Shown piece after piece: positions 46,201 through 53,808 of a stretch of DNA of 64,000 bases. A program made the position numbers and the translations under genes. Source of the stretch: Halobacillus massiliensis (GTDB lineage Bacteria; Bacillota; Bacilli; Bacillales; Halobacillaceae); assembly GCF_900166625.1 (NCBI RefSeq), contig NZ_LT800499.1:3876540-3940539 (forward strand), written 5' to 3'. The stretch's first letter is position 1. Every line of letters starts with the position of its first letter. Under the pieces are notes generated by a model that worked only from the letters and a program-made list of their open reading frames with translations, had not been told where the DNA came from and made no database searches.

Positions 46201-46704
46201 CGCCAGGATGCCAATTGGGATCAGCAGGCTTCCTAATGTAAGAAAAGCAAATGCCGTCTTCGTAATTTTTAAAAACTTACCGGTAATGTGGCTGAGACCG
46301 AAGAAGAACAGTGAAACAAACGCTATGGAAAAAACCTTCATAAGCGGTCCCATCTGTTCCCACTGGCTCGTTGCAACAATCAGACCCGTAATCAGCAGGA
46401 GAGAAACCCCAAGAATTAAAGACCATGTAATATTTCTCTCTCTAATTTCCTCAGCTGATTTTTCCTTTTTAACCTGGACAGGCTGGACCTCTTCTTTAGA
46501 AGCTGCACGTTCACGCTCAAGCTCGGTCTGTTTCTTGAGCTCACTTAATCGTTCTTCCTCCAGCTGTTGAAGGTGCTCGGCATATTGACGGTTGGCAAAC
46601 AGTAATTTATCGTATTCCTCATCGGTTATGTACCCTGTGTTCCAAAGCTTCCCGAGCCTTGCTTTAAACACCTCATTATTTCTATCCTCTGGTAAAGGAG
46701 CCAC
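43288..46704 (-). CDS. Very large polytopic membrane protein (1138 residues), unknown function
   Basis: A GTG start behind GGGGGAAGG. Residues 1-90 are cytoplasmic and charged, with the short-C-terminal-domain-like LGKLWNTGYITDEEYDKLLF and a coiled coil. From about 92 on there are roughly 30 or more hydrophobic segments with very short loops, ending in a basic tail (KKMKRLWLAFKKW). No transporter or enzyme motif is visible. Related giant membrane proteins occur in Bacillales as uncharacterised genes. It lies just after two small membrane-protein genes on the same strand, a likely operon. Confidence 0.8.
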   Translation of the reverse strand: MAPLPEDRNNEVFKARLGKLWNTGYITDEEYDKLLFANRQYAEHLQQLEEERLSELKKQTELERERAASKEEVQPVQVKKEKSAEEIRERNITWSLILGVSLLLITGLIVATSQWEQMGPLMKVFSIAFVSLFFFGLSHITGKFLKITKTAFAFLTLGSLLIPIGILAIGYFELFGNYFSLFGEGRYLLGLMGTLLPLPLYIRIAFSHNSRLYVWISLVFLSLTAGFALGALPLSVDAFYMLLMLFNATLLLAYVRYRHNGKLAIFMKEVPLYAQLNLVLSTLLMLFFFESEVFYSFNLLLTASIYMAMVFVYRTKEYQFVFSVMIVYAVYQLVEHSPLLSVDAVVYALAGLIYLGFAYAFKNHTFVEKVFRYTSGVVSCCAFFYISYESILLRGEVESWLLLTAYAIITANYLLLSNLTKYPVFQYMTPLFFFITIWQLWELTEFGPLFLFMFLTASITLIYPGLWAENRWLKAVKESTFYASALVLGCSLIYGTNEHLYGYSSFMFFSLGILAYVTKRKTEIEDIKRTAIWIQPISWLLAAAVLYMPLVRWIPAYEDGLALPFHLALTGLILLAVHIGWKKAMEEGLSTAAFYTGQGTYILAMLLLINPHQTDTVFIRPLLLLIGIGVMYWLVQFVSYKILWGFVSVTVLGFYISLLDTINITTFNAFLIYMAFAPVVLLWLGEWGEKKWKGMRPYFYWLGHGIQPLIIALLLLNQIGNESVSPFLLLVPLSLYSYSALTAGSEWKIKLMLYAALTTLFLLLLTMSDFYNLLQSVSAIYIFLVTSVLITGIWAAVPHVWKKRIDWYIVPFSILGLYLIAEREGWWLGYDWILSFGYVLLILFFLHKRDWSIIRLIPLFLTLVLWEKAGADWDRVLYIIALSGFSLILLAAGRYFHKLLAGPGNRADAYSWIALLYIAYLNYLVIWEENVWLRVLPVVLLSIWFFVNAVKWAQPYVDKVFNTGGAASLYIVYLLLLHDYQTYIPDLIQAELQVLPLLGVLALMRKKTWQEFASAMYYIQFGAVLLIAAYLVVDAIQSHTIWDAWIIGGLSLISMIAGMQLRMKSYFFVGMGVLIFNVLYQTRPYWGNLPWWVYLLFAGFLLIGIASYNEWQKQQNDSSNKPVAKKMKRLWLAFKKWD

Positions 46705-46728
46705 AGACCTTCCCCCTTTTCAATATAG

Positions 46729-46905
46729 TCATAAAGCTTCTATCAAGATTCTAATGACACGGACGATCCCTTTTCCAAACAGCAATAGCAGCCGAATTGG
46801 AAACACTATAATTTCCGGCACCCACCAGAAGAGTTCCCAGAAGAATCGTAAAGTTTCTTTACGACGTTCTTTCCATTTCTGCTTTCGTTCCGATTGACTG
46901 CTCAT
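46729..46905 (-). CDS. Small membrane-associated protein, 58 residues
   Basis: ATG at 46905 with GGAAGGTG upstream and TGA at 46729. The sequence begins MSSQSERKQKWKERRKETL, followed by one hydrophobic amphipathic segment rich in Trp, Phe and Leu (FFWELFWWVPEIIVF). It lies 24 bases before the 1138-residue membrane protein and 15 after the 119-residue one, so it is probably part of that operon. No family recognised. Confidence 0.6.
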   Translation of the reverse strand: MSSQSERKQKWKERRKETLRFFWELFWWVPEIIVFPIRLLLLFGKGIVRVIRILIEAL

Positions 46906-46920
46906 GAAGACACCTTCCTT

Positions 46921-47280
46921 TTACATATTAGAAACTCCGTTAACAAAAAAGGCCATAAGCAGGCTGATTAAGGCTAAACCAGTAACCCTTAGTGCGGCCG
47001 CCGTATGATTTCTGAATTCAAATAAACCTGCTAGGATTCCGGCTGTGCCAAGAACAACCCATACCGGCAGAAAGATAGCATCAGCTATTTCCATAGGTAA
47101 AAGTGAGTAAGCGCTCGTTATAAAAAGCAGCCATTGCAGGAGAAGTAAAGAGAACACAATAGTTGTCATTTTATGTGGAGAAGACATCGTCCATTCCCGC
47201 TTTCTACTAAAAACATGGGCGAAAATCATGAGGAGTAATAGGAAAAGAATAAGTCCGAAAAAGATCAGGCTGAATCCCAA
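46921..47280 (-). CDS. Four-helix membrane protein, hypothetical
   Basis: A 119-residue protein with four hydrophobic helices and a short basic loop (SRKREWTMSSPHKM). First in the minus-strand run with the 58- and 1138-residue membrane proteins. GGGAGG lies before the ATG. Function unknown. Confidence 0.65.
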   Translation of the reverse strand: MGFSLIFFGLILFLLLLMIFAHVFSRKREWTMSSPHKMTTIVFSLLLLQWLLFITSAYSLLPMEIADAIFLPVWVVLGTAGILAGLFEFRNHTAAALRVTGLALISLLMAFFVNGVSNM

Positions 47281-47401
47281 AAGAAATAACCTCCCTTTCT
47301 ATATCGATTTATGAAAATATTGGTTACATTATTACATTACGATTACATCAGTAATTCGTTTCAAAGAAATATGAATTGGCTTAAATAAGATCATCAAAAA
47401 A

Positions 47402-47442
47402 GAACACCTGCCTAAAAAGAAGCAGGTGGATTTGTTTTATTT
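47402..47442 (-). terminator. Terminator after the MmcQ/YjbR gene
   Basis: CACCTGC...GCAGGTG stem; T-rich on the minus strand. Confidence 0.6.
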
Positions 47443-47448
47443 TATGGT

Positions 47449-47811
47449 CTACTGTGCGGCTTCCTCTATTTGTTTTTGCAGCTTTTTCGTCAGTTTATTA
47501 AAAACTAAAGAGTGAGAGTGGCTAATCAGCTCTTCAAGCAGTCCTTCAGGGAGGTCGGCATCAAGATAGACCGAATTCCAGTGCGTTTTGTTCATATAAT
47601 AGCCGGGGATGATGCCTTCATATGTATCACGCAGCACTTCCGCTCTCCCGGGGTCGCATTTTAATGATATAATCGGTTTCCTTTCTGAGTCCCCGCCTAC
47701 CATGGCATACATTTTCCCGCCAACATGATAGCGGTCCGCGCTCCATTCTTCTTTGTAATCGTGTGTAGTGCCTGCTAATTTCATACAGTACTTGTGAATG
47801 TGCTCTTTCAT
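47449..47811 (-). CDS. MmcQ/YjbR family protein
   Basis: A 120-residue protein of the MmcQ/YjbR (CyaY-like fold) family. It contains EEWSADRYHVGGKMYAMVGG, IISLKCDPGRAEVLRDTY and IIPGYYMNKTHWNSVYLDA, the conserved core. Often called DNA-binding, but function is unsettled. Standalone between terminators. Confidence 0.88.
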   Translation of the reverse strand: MKEHIHKYCMKLAGTTHDYKEEWSADRYHVGGKMYAMVGGDSERKPIISLKCDPGRAEVLRDTYEGIIPGYYMNKTHWNSVYLDADLPEGLLEELISHSHSLVFNKLTKKLQKQIEEAAQ

Positions 47812-47890
47812 TGTTTTCCTCCTACTCTTTTTCTCTTATTTTATATAAATTAAATTCTTACATCTATAGGGATTAACGGCCGACACGCTG

Positions 47891-47931
47891 AAAAGAAAAG
47901 CATGCAGTTACCTGCATGCTTCTTTTCTTTT
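47891..47931 (-). terminator. Terminator after the flotillin gene
   Basis: Long symmetrical hairpin AAAAGAAAAGCATGCAG...CTGCATGCTTCTTTTCTTTT; its right arm reaches the flotillin stop codon. Confidence 0.7.
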
Positions 47932-49438
47932 ATTCTTTTTCTTTCTCTTCATTTTCCTCTTTACTGACACTCTCGTTTTTATGATCGGTTTCCTGAATTT
48001 CAGGCTCTGCGGCTGAAGATACTTCTTCGAATGATTCATGTGTCCGGCTGCCGAAGTGGTTTGCTTTTCCGCGTGAGACATAGCTTTCAAGCATCGCTTT
48101 TAAATCCATGCCTGTTGTTTCTTTTAAAGATTCCTGAATTCCGAGCATTGTTGATGTTACACTGTTTGCAATTTTAGCTGATCCCCCTTGGGAATCAGCT
48201 CCACCCATATCGATCACTTTCATGTCTTTAATTTGTGATAGGGGCGCTGAAATTTTTTCCGCGTATACAGGCAGCACATTGATCAGCATTTCCACAATAG
48301 CCGCTTCGCCGTAGTGTTCCATTGCTTTGGCCATTCGTTCTTTTGATTCGGCTTCTGCCATCCCGCGCTGGCGGATGACCTCTGCCTCAGATTCCCCTTT
48401 AATACGCTCTGTTTCTGCTTCAGCCTCTGCTCGTTTCGTTACTTCATAGGCTTCTGCATCAGCAATGGAGCGGCGGCGTTTGTTTTCTTCCTGCTCCATT
48501 TCAACAGCGCGCTGCTTCTCTATGTATCTTACTTTCAGCTCTTCTTCTTTCACTTGCTGTGCGAGCTTCTGCTTCTCGAGTTCTCCTGCTTGATCAGCAT
48601 TCGCTCTTGCCCTATTCGTTTCTCTTTGGAATTCCGCTTCCTTAATATCTCTCTGGTTGGTTGATTCTGCAACGGCGGTCAGTCGGCGGTTTTCTTCATC
48701 TTTTGCTTCCTGATCGTTTTTTGCATGATAGATTCTCGTTTCTTTAGTTGCATCTGATTCTGCCATATTCGCTTTCTTCTGAACCTCAGCAATATGCGGA
48801 CGTCCAAGCGCATCAATATAACCGTTTTCTTTATCTACATCTTCCACATCATTTAATGCAAAAGAAGTAATTTCAAAACCCATGCCTTTTAAATCTGACT
48901 CTGCAATCTTTTTCACTTGTGTGTTCACTTCTTTAAAATCATTGTAAATTTTTTCGATGGGAAGTGAGGCAATAATAGACCGCAGATGGCCGTTTAAGAC
49001 ATCTTTTAATTCTGATTCCCGTTCATTCTGTTTCTTGCCGAGAAACTTCTCAGCAAAGTTCGCCATAATCTCAAGCTCGCTGCCAATACTGATTACAGCT
49101 GTACTGACTACTCGTACAGGTATTCCTTCTTTTGTATAAGCTTTTTCCGAATCAACTTGAAGCTGAAAAGACGTCAAATCAATCGGCGTAGCTGTCTGAA
49201 ACATACGCAGACGGTACCCGCCGCCACGGATGATTTTTACAGACCGGCCGTTGTCATCTTCGAACACATTTTTCTCTTTCTCCGGATCTCCAAGCTTTGG
49301 ACCTGTTACAACTAACGCTTCATTAGAGCTTGCAGTTTTGTAACGCAGACGGAAAATTATAAATGTGGCAATACCGCCTATCACCACTACCGCTCCAATG
49401 ATCGTCAAAATGACCAGGAATAATGCATTTTCCAACAT
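47930..49438 (-). CDS. floT: Flotillin (FloT/YuaG-like SPFH protein)
   Basis: A 502-residue membrane-scaffold protein. N-terminal membrane hairpin (about 6-30), SPFH/band-7 domain (about 40-200, with DLTSFQLQVDSEKAYTKEGI) and a long Ala/Glu-rich flotillin coiled coil (about 200-385, AEAETERIKGESEAEVIRQR), then a C-terminal oligomerisation segment and acidic tail. It organises lipid-raft-like membrane microdomains. In B. subtilis the gene is preceded by the NfeD-type yuaF; no such partner is adjacent here. Confidence 0.93.
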   Translation of the reverse strand: MLENALFLVILTIIGAVVVIGGIATFIIFRLRYKTASSNEALVVTGPKLGDPEKEKNVFEDDNGRSVKIIRGGGYRLRMFQTATPIDLTSFQLQVDSEKAYTKEGIPVRVVSTAVISIGSELEIMANFAEKFLGKKQNERESELKDVLNGHLRSIIASLPIEKIYNDFKEVNTQVKKIAESDLKGMGFEITSFALNDVEDVDKENGYIDALGRPHIAEVQKKANMAESDATKETRIYHAKNDQEAKDEENRRLTAVAESTNQRDIKEAEFQRETNRARANADQAGELEKQKLAQQVKEEELKVRYIEKQRAVEMEQEENKRRRSIADAEAYEVTKRAEAEAETERIKGESEAEVIRQRGMAEAESKERMAKAMEHYGEAAIVEMLINVLPVYAEKISAPLSQIKDMKVIDMGGADSQGGSAKIANSVTSTMLGIQESLKETTGMDLKAMLESYVSRGKANHFGSRTHESFEEVSSAAEPEIQETDHKNESVSKEENEEKEKE

Positions 49439-49596
49439 AATAAAACCCCTTTTTCAAGATTGTCCATTTAAATATCCAAAAAACGGACCTTATATTACAA
49501 GACGATTACAAAGGTTAAAAAGTTTCAGTTTTTGACGGATTTTTGCAATCTTTTCTGAGGTTAGATGGTAAGAGCACTTTATAGGGGCAAAAAAAA

Positions 49597-49622
49597 GAGA
49601 ATAACCTTATTGGTTATCCTCT
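49597..49622 (-). terminator. Terminator-like hairpin upstream of flotillin
   Basis: AGAGAATAACC...GGTTATCCTCT with an A-run on the left, giving a T-run on the minus strand. It may end the moaC-rex transcript after the repeats. No gene lies in 49439-49736. Confidence 0.55.
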
Positions 49623-49736
49623 TAGTATATTAAAAATCTTTCTGTGACTGATCAACATTTTTTGCTAGAGTATCTGGTTATTCAGTACTCTTATTTACTC
49701 TTATAAAGGATTGATTCTTAAAAAAAGTAGATTTCT

Positions 49737-49906
49737 GTTCCGTTTGTCTAAATATAGAGAACCGGGCCTGGGGAAAGACTCGCTTTCCATGGGCGAACGG
49801 TGAGCTTCCTCGGGCTTTTAGCCCTCCGGGATCTCACCCTGTTCTATCCTCCCATAGGAGTCTCGCCGTTTCCCCCGGCCCTTTATGTTTTTTGGAGTAA
49901 CGGAAC
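49737..49906. repeat. Interspersed repeat, copy B
   Basis: A 170-bp element, GTTCCGTT to AACGGAAC, with an interior in opposite orientation to copy A (GGCCTGGGGAAAGACTCG ... GGAGTCTCGCCGTTTCCCCC). It forms long imperfect hairpins. Short ORFs across it are spurious. Confidence 0.7.
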
Positions 49907-49950
49907 ATTGAGTAAGAGGACTAAAGTAGTGGATTTTTTCAAAACATAGA

Positions 49951-50114
49951 GTTCCGTTTACGCCATCATCGGTAAAGAGGCTGGGAAATGACGAGACTCC
50001 TGCAGGGAGATAGAGCCGTGGTGAGATCCGCGAGTGCAACGAGCTAGCTCACCGGCTCCCCGCGGAAAGCGAGTTATTTCCCAGCCGCTTTTCTCCATAC
50101 ATGATAAACGGAAC
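49951..50114. repeat. Interspersed repeat, copy C
   Basis: A 164-bp element, GTTCCGTT to AACGGAAC. The interior has GACGAGACTCCTGCAGGGAG, GAGATCCGCGAGTGCAACG and GGAAAGCGAGTTATTTCCCA blocks, same orientation as copy A. Confidence 0.7.
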
Positions 50115-50264
50115 AGCTCTTTCTCTATTCATAAAGATTGCAGGACTCCTACAGGGAGATAGAACCAGGGTGGGATCCGCAAGTGCAGCGAGCTAGCTCA
50201 CCAGGCTCCCCGTGGAAAGCGAGTTATTTCCCAGCCGCTTTTATCTTATTATAGTAAAAGGAAC
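50115..50264. repeat. Interspersed repeat, copy D, in tandem with copy C
   Basis: About 150 bp nearly identical to the interior and right part of copy C, ending in a degenerate AAAGGAAC. It has no left end of its own and abuts copy C, suggesting partial tandem duplication. Confidence 0.6.
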
Positions 50265-50277
50265 ATATCTAGTCTTA

Positions 50278-50940
50278 TTAATTATCCTCTTCTTCAACAT
50301 CCAGAGGATAGTGTTTTAAGAAATAAACGAGCGCCTGAAGTTCAACAGCGAGGTCGATATGGTGGACACGAACATAGGCTGGGACAGTAATCCGAGCTGG
50401 CGTAAAGTTCAGTATTCCGGAAATACCGGCTGCCACCAAACGGTCAGCAATCCCCTGCGCCACAGAAGCTGGAACTGTGAGGATTGCCACAGAAATGTTA
50501 TCCATATTCTCCTCTAAGTCATCCACGTGCTTAATCGCTACACCGCCAACGTTTTCCCCCACTCTTGACTTATCAGCATCAAAAGCAACATCAATCTTCG
50601 TATTGTTATTTTTTGTGAAATTATAATTTAAAAATGCGGTTCCCAGATTACCAACTCCAATCAGGGCGACATTTGTAGTTTCATCCTGATCAAGGGTCTT
50701 TCTGAAAAAAGTCAGCAGATGTTCGACATTGTAGCCGTAACCTTTTTTTCCGAGGGCTCCGAAGTAGGAAAAATCTCTGCGGATTGTGGCGGAATCTACT
50801 TTAACGGCTTCACTGAGTTCTTTAGAGGAAACGCGGAGTTTCCCCTGGTTATGCAGGTTGTTGATAAATCTGTAGTATAGCGGCAGACGTTTTGCCGTAG
50901 CTTGTGGTATTTTTTGATTTTCCATATCCATTTGCTCCAA
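50278..50940 (-). CDS. rex: Redox-sensing transcriptional repressor Rex
   Basis: A 220-residue homodimeric repressor that senses the NADH/NAD ratio and controls fermentation and respiration genes. N-terminal winged helix ([37 protein letters not shown]) and Rossmann domain ([18 protein letters not shown]), with C-terminal domain-swap helix ([14 protein letters not shown]). It lies 11 bases after moaC on the same strand. Complete. Confidence 0.97.
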   Translation of the reverse strand: MEQMDMENQKIPQATAKRLPLYYRFINNLHNQGKLRVSSKELSEAVKVDSATIRRDFSYFGALGKKGYGYNVEHLLTFFRKTLDQDETTNVALIGVGNLGTAFLNYNFTKNNNTKIDVAFDADKSRVGENVGGVAIKHVDDLEENMDNISVAILTVPASVAQGIADRLVAAGISGILNFTPARITVPAYVRVHHIDLAVELQALVYFLKHYPLDVEEEDN

Positions 50941-50951
50941 GGACCCTCCTT

Positions 50952-51437
50952 TTACCGATCGCTTCTCCGGTAGTCCCCGTTTTCCCCACCGGTTTTTTCT
51001 TCAAGGCGGGTGGGACCAATAACCATCCCTTTATCGACGGCTTTGCACATATCGTAAACGGTTAGTGCTGCAGCAGAAGCTGCCGTTAACGCTTCCATTT
51101 CAACACCCGTACTTCCTTTAGTTTTTACAGAGGCGTATATGATTAATCGATACATATTATCTGTTTCCCACTGAAAGTGAATATCGATTCCTTTTAATGA
51201 CAAAGGATGACACATAGGAATCCAGTCGGATGTCTTCTTTGCTGCCATAATGCCGGCTACCTGGGCGACAGCCAGAACGTCGCCTTTTTCCATTTCATCG
51301 TGGGTAATTTTATGATATATTTCCTCATTCACTTCGACACTCGTGCGCGCGACAGCTGTGCGTACTGTGTCCCCTTTTGAAGAAATATCCACCATTCGGG
51401 CTCGTCCCTGTTCATTAAAGTGAGTGAAATCTGACAT
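50952..51437 (-). CDS. moaC: Cyclic pyranopterin monophosphate synthase MoaC
   Basis: A 161-residue enzyme of molybdenum cofactor biosynthesis; it converts the MoaA product to cyclic pyranopterin monophosphate. It contains [34 protein letters not shown] and the catalytic region [20 protein letters not shown] (Lys/Glu). Divergent from ydiF and upstream of rex, as in B. subtilis. Confidence 0.97.
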   Translation of the reverse strand: MSDFTHFNEQGRARMVDISSKGDTVRTAVARTSVEVNEEIYHKITHDEMEKGDVLAVAQVAGIMAAKKTSDWIPMCHPLSLKGIDIHFQWETDNMYRLIIYASVKTKGSTGVEMEALTAASAAALTVYDMCKAVDKGMVIGPTRLEEKTGGENGDYRRSDR

Positions 51438-51597
51438 TACTCTGACTCCTTTATCTAGGGTGTTGTTACTAGAAACAGTACTCCTATTTTACCAAAAAAT
51501 CAAATAGAAGTCGTTAAGTCTTTCACAAAGTCGAGCATGTCTTCTTGATCCTCTGATCCTACTTAAGATACACTTATGATGACTGAGGTGAAAACAT

Positions 51598-53532
51598 ATG
51601 ATTCTCATGCAGCTGAACCAGTTAACAAAGCGCTTTGGCGCAGAGTTGATTTTAGAGAATATAAAACTAGAAGTACAGAAAAATGATCGTATTGCGATTG
51701 TCGGCCGGAATGGGGCCGGGAAAAGCACCCTGCTGAAGATGATGGCAGGAGAAATGAGTTATGACAGTGGGGATATTTTCAAGCCGAAAGATGTAACTCT
51801 TGGCTACCTGGCCCAGAATACCGGACTGCAGTCGAGTGATTCGATCTGGGGAGAAATGGAAAAGGTATTCTCTCATTTTAAAAAGCTTGAACGTGAGCTC
51901 CGGGAAATGGAAGCGAATATGGCGGATCCGAATCTGCTCGCCGATCAGAATGTTTATCAAAAACTGTTAAGCAGCTATGATCAAAAGCAGAATTACTATA
52001 AAGAAGCCGGCGGTTATCAATATGAAGCGGAGATTAAGTCGGTTCTAAATGGTCTCAACTTCCGTAATTTTGACTGGAATACACAGATCTCTACCTTAAG
52101 CGGCGGACAGAAAACCCGTCTGGCCTTAGGTAAACTCCTTTTAACAAAGCCCAATGTACTCGTTCTTGATGAGCCGACCAACCACTTGGACATCGATACA
52201 TTGTCCTGGCTGGAGGACTACCTGCGGGGATATGATGGAGCCGTCGTCATCGTCTCACACGATCGTTATTTCCTGGATGAAATCGTTAATACCGTCTATG
52301 AAATTGCCTATCAAGGTTCGAAAAAATATCACGGGAATTACAGTGACTATTTGCAGAAGAAAGAAGCCGATTATGAGCTTGAACTGAAGAAATATGAAAA
52401 ACAGCAGGGCGAAATCAAGCGGATGGAGGACTTCATCCAAAAGAACATCGTCAGGGCGACAACTAGCAAACGAGCACAAAGCCGACGAAAGCAGCTTGAT
52501 AAAATGGAAAAGCTCGATAAGCCGAAGACCGAGCTGCAGTCGGCTAAATTCAGCTTTCAAGTGGAGAGAAAAAGCGGGAATGATGTGCTGAAGCTGAGAG
52601 ACCTCGCGTTTCGCTATAGTGACTCATCCGACTTTTTATTTGAACAGCTGACACTTGATATAAGTCGAGGCGATTCCTTTGCGCTTGTCGGCCCTAACGG
52701 TGTCGGTAAGACGACTCTGCTTAAAACGATTATCGGTGATTTACATGCAGCAAAGGGTGACATCAAGCTTGGTACAAATGTCGATATCGGCTACTATGAT
52801 CAGGAGCAGACAAAGCTCCATTCAAAGAAAACCGTGCTTAACGAACTATGGGATGACTATCCATTAAAAAATGAAAAAGACATTCGAACCATTCTCGGAA
52901 ACTTTTTATTTTCCGGGGAAGATGTATTAAAACCTGTTTCTGCTTTAAGCGGCGGTGAGAAGGCACGCCTGTCACTTGCAAAGCTGATGATGCAGCAGTC
53001 GAACTTTTTAATCCTTGACGAGCCGACCAACCACCTGGATCTCGACAGTAAAGAAGTATTGGAAGCCGCGCTTGTGGATTATCCGGGAACCATTCTCTTT
53101 GTTTCCCACGATCGTTATTTTATTAACAAAATCGCTTCCCAGGTTGTAGAGATGCAGCCAGACAATACACGTGTATTTCTTGGCGATTACGATTATTATT
53201 TGCAGAAAAAGCAGGAAGAACAAGAGCTGGAAGAACTCGAGTCTGCCGATATACTGGCAAACGAGCCGAAAGCGAACCAGCCTTCTGAGCCGAAGAACAG
53301 TTTTGCACAGGATAAAGCTCAGAAAAGCGAAGAACGTAAACGCCAGCGGCGCATGGCTGAAATTGAAAAAGAGATTGAACAGCTCGAAGCTAAGATTGAG
53401 GAAAATGATCAGCTGCTCTGTGAACCTGAGGTCTATCAGGACCATGAGAAGTCACTTAAACTGACGGAAGAAAACAACAGCTCACATGAAAAGATCGAAG
53501 CTTTAATGGAAGAATGGGAATCTCTTGATTAG
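51598..53532 (+). CDS. ydiF: ABC-F family ATPase YdiF
   Basis: A 644-residue soluble ABC-F protein with two ATPase domains. Domain 1: GRNGAGKST, LSGGQKTRLALGKLLL, VLDEPTNHLDIDTL. The interdomain linker (about 235-315) is charged and helical. Domain 2: GPNGVGKTT, LSGGEKARLSLAKLMM, ILDEPTNHLDLDS. A C-terminal coiled coil (about 560-640) follows. ABC-F proteins act on the ribosome, in translation quality control or antibiotic protection; YdiF's exact role is unclear. GAGGTG lies before the ATG. Confidence 0.93.
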   Translation: MILMQLNQLTKRFGAELILENIKLEVQKNDRIAIVGRNGAGKSTLLKMMAGEMSYDSGDIFKPKDVTLGYLAQNTGLQSSDSIWGEMEKVFSHFKKLERELREMEANMADPNLLADQNVYQKLLSSYDQKQNYYKEAGGYQYEAEIKSVLNGLNFRNFDWNTQISTLSGGQKTRLALGKLLLTKPNVLVLDEPTNHLDIDTLSWLEDYLRGYDGAVVIVSHDRYFLDEIVNTVYEIAYQGSKKYHGNYSDYLQKKEADYELELKKYEKQQGEIKRMEDFIQKNIVRATTSKRAQSRRKQLDKMEKLDKPKTELQSAKFSFQVERKSGNDVLKLRDLAFRYSDSSDFLFEQLTLDISRGDSFALVGPNGVGKTTLLKTIIGDLHAAKGDIKLGTNVDIGYYDQEQTKLHSKKTVLNELWDDYPLKNEKDIRTILGNFLFSGEDVLKPVSALSGGEKARLSLAKLMMQQSNFLILDEPTNHLDLDSKEVLEAALVDYPGTILFVSHDRYFINKIASQVVEMQPDNTRVFLGDYDYYLQKKQEEQELEELESADILANEPKANQPSEPKNSFAQDKAQKSEERKRQRRMAEIEKEIEQLEAKIEENDQLLCEPEVYQDHEKSLKLTEENNSSHEKIEALMEEWESLD

Positions 53533-53557
53533 CCGCCTTTTTAAAGGCGGCTTTTTC
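53531..53557 (+). terminator. Terminator of ydiF
   Basis: AGCCGCC...GGCGGCT followed by TTTTT, directly at the stop codon. Confidence 0.85.
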
Positions 53558-53586
53558 TATGCATAACTCCGTATTAATCGAATTTT

Positions 53587-53771
53587 TTATCCACAGTGTT
53601 TTCAACAGATGTGAATTGATAAATCAATTCTCAACAAGTTTATACACATTATCCACAGTTACACACTAACTTATCCACAAAAACTTGAGACCGTTTTCTT
53701 TATTGAAAAATAGCAGAATTTCTTAAGTTATCCACTGCATAAATATTCATTTGTGTATAACTCTGTCCACA
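53587..53771 (+). promoter_or_regulatory. DnaA-box cluster between ydiF and tsaD
   Basis: TTATCCACA occurs exactly at 53587-53595, 53649-53657 and 53671-53679. TTATACACA lies at 53640-53648, TTATCCACT at 53728-53736 and a weak CTGTCCACA at 53763-53771, all in one orientation. Boxes at 53640 and 53649 abut. An 18-bp palindrome GAATTGATAAATCAATTC lies at 53613-53630. The segment is AT-rich and gene-free. From memory, the gcp/tsaD region of B. subtilis also has a DnaA-box cluster outside oriC. Confidence 0.85.
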
Positions 53772-53774
53772 AAA

Positions 53775-53806
53775 AAAGACTCCCTTTTCTGAAAAGGAAG
53801 TCTTTT
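53775..53806 (-). terminator. Terminator of the thiL-tsaD operon
   Basis: AAAAGACT...AGTCTTTT with CCTTTTC/GAAAAGG inner stem, just beyond the tsaD stop. Confidence 0.75.
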
Positions 53807-53808
53807 AC

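Noticed and set aside
49818..50039. 73-codon minus-strand ORF
   Set aside because: Lies across repeat copies B and C; the sequence is explained by the palindromic repeats.
53587..53771. Chromosomal replication origin
   Set aside because: Although rich in DnaA boxes, it lacks neighbouring dnaA, dnaN or rpmH and is flanked by conserved housekeeping genes; a DnaA-titration cluster is a better fit.
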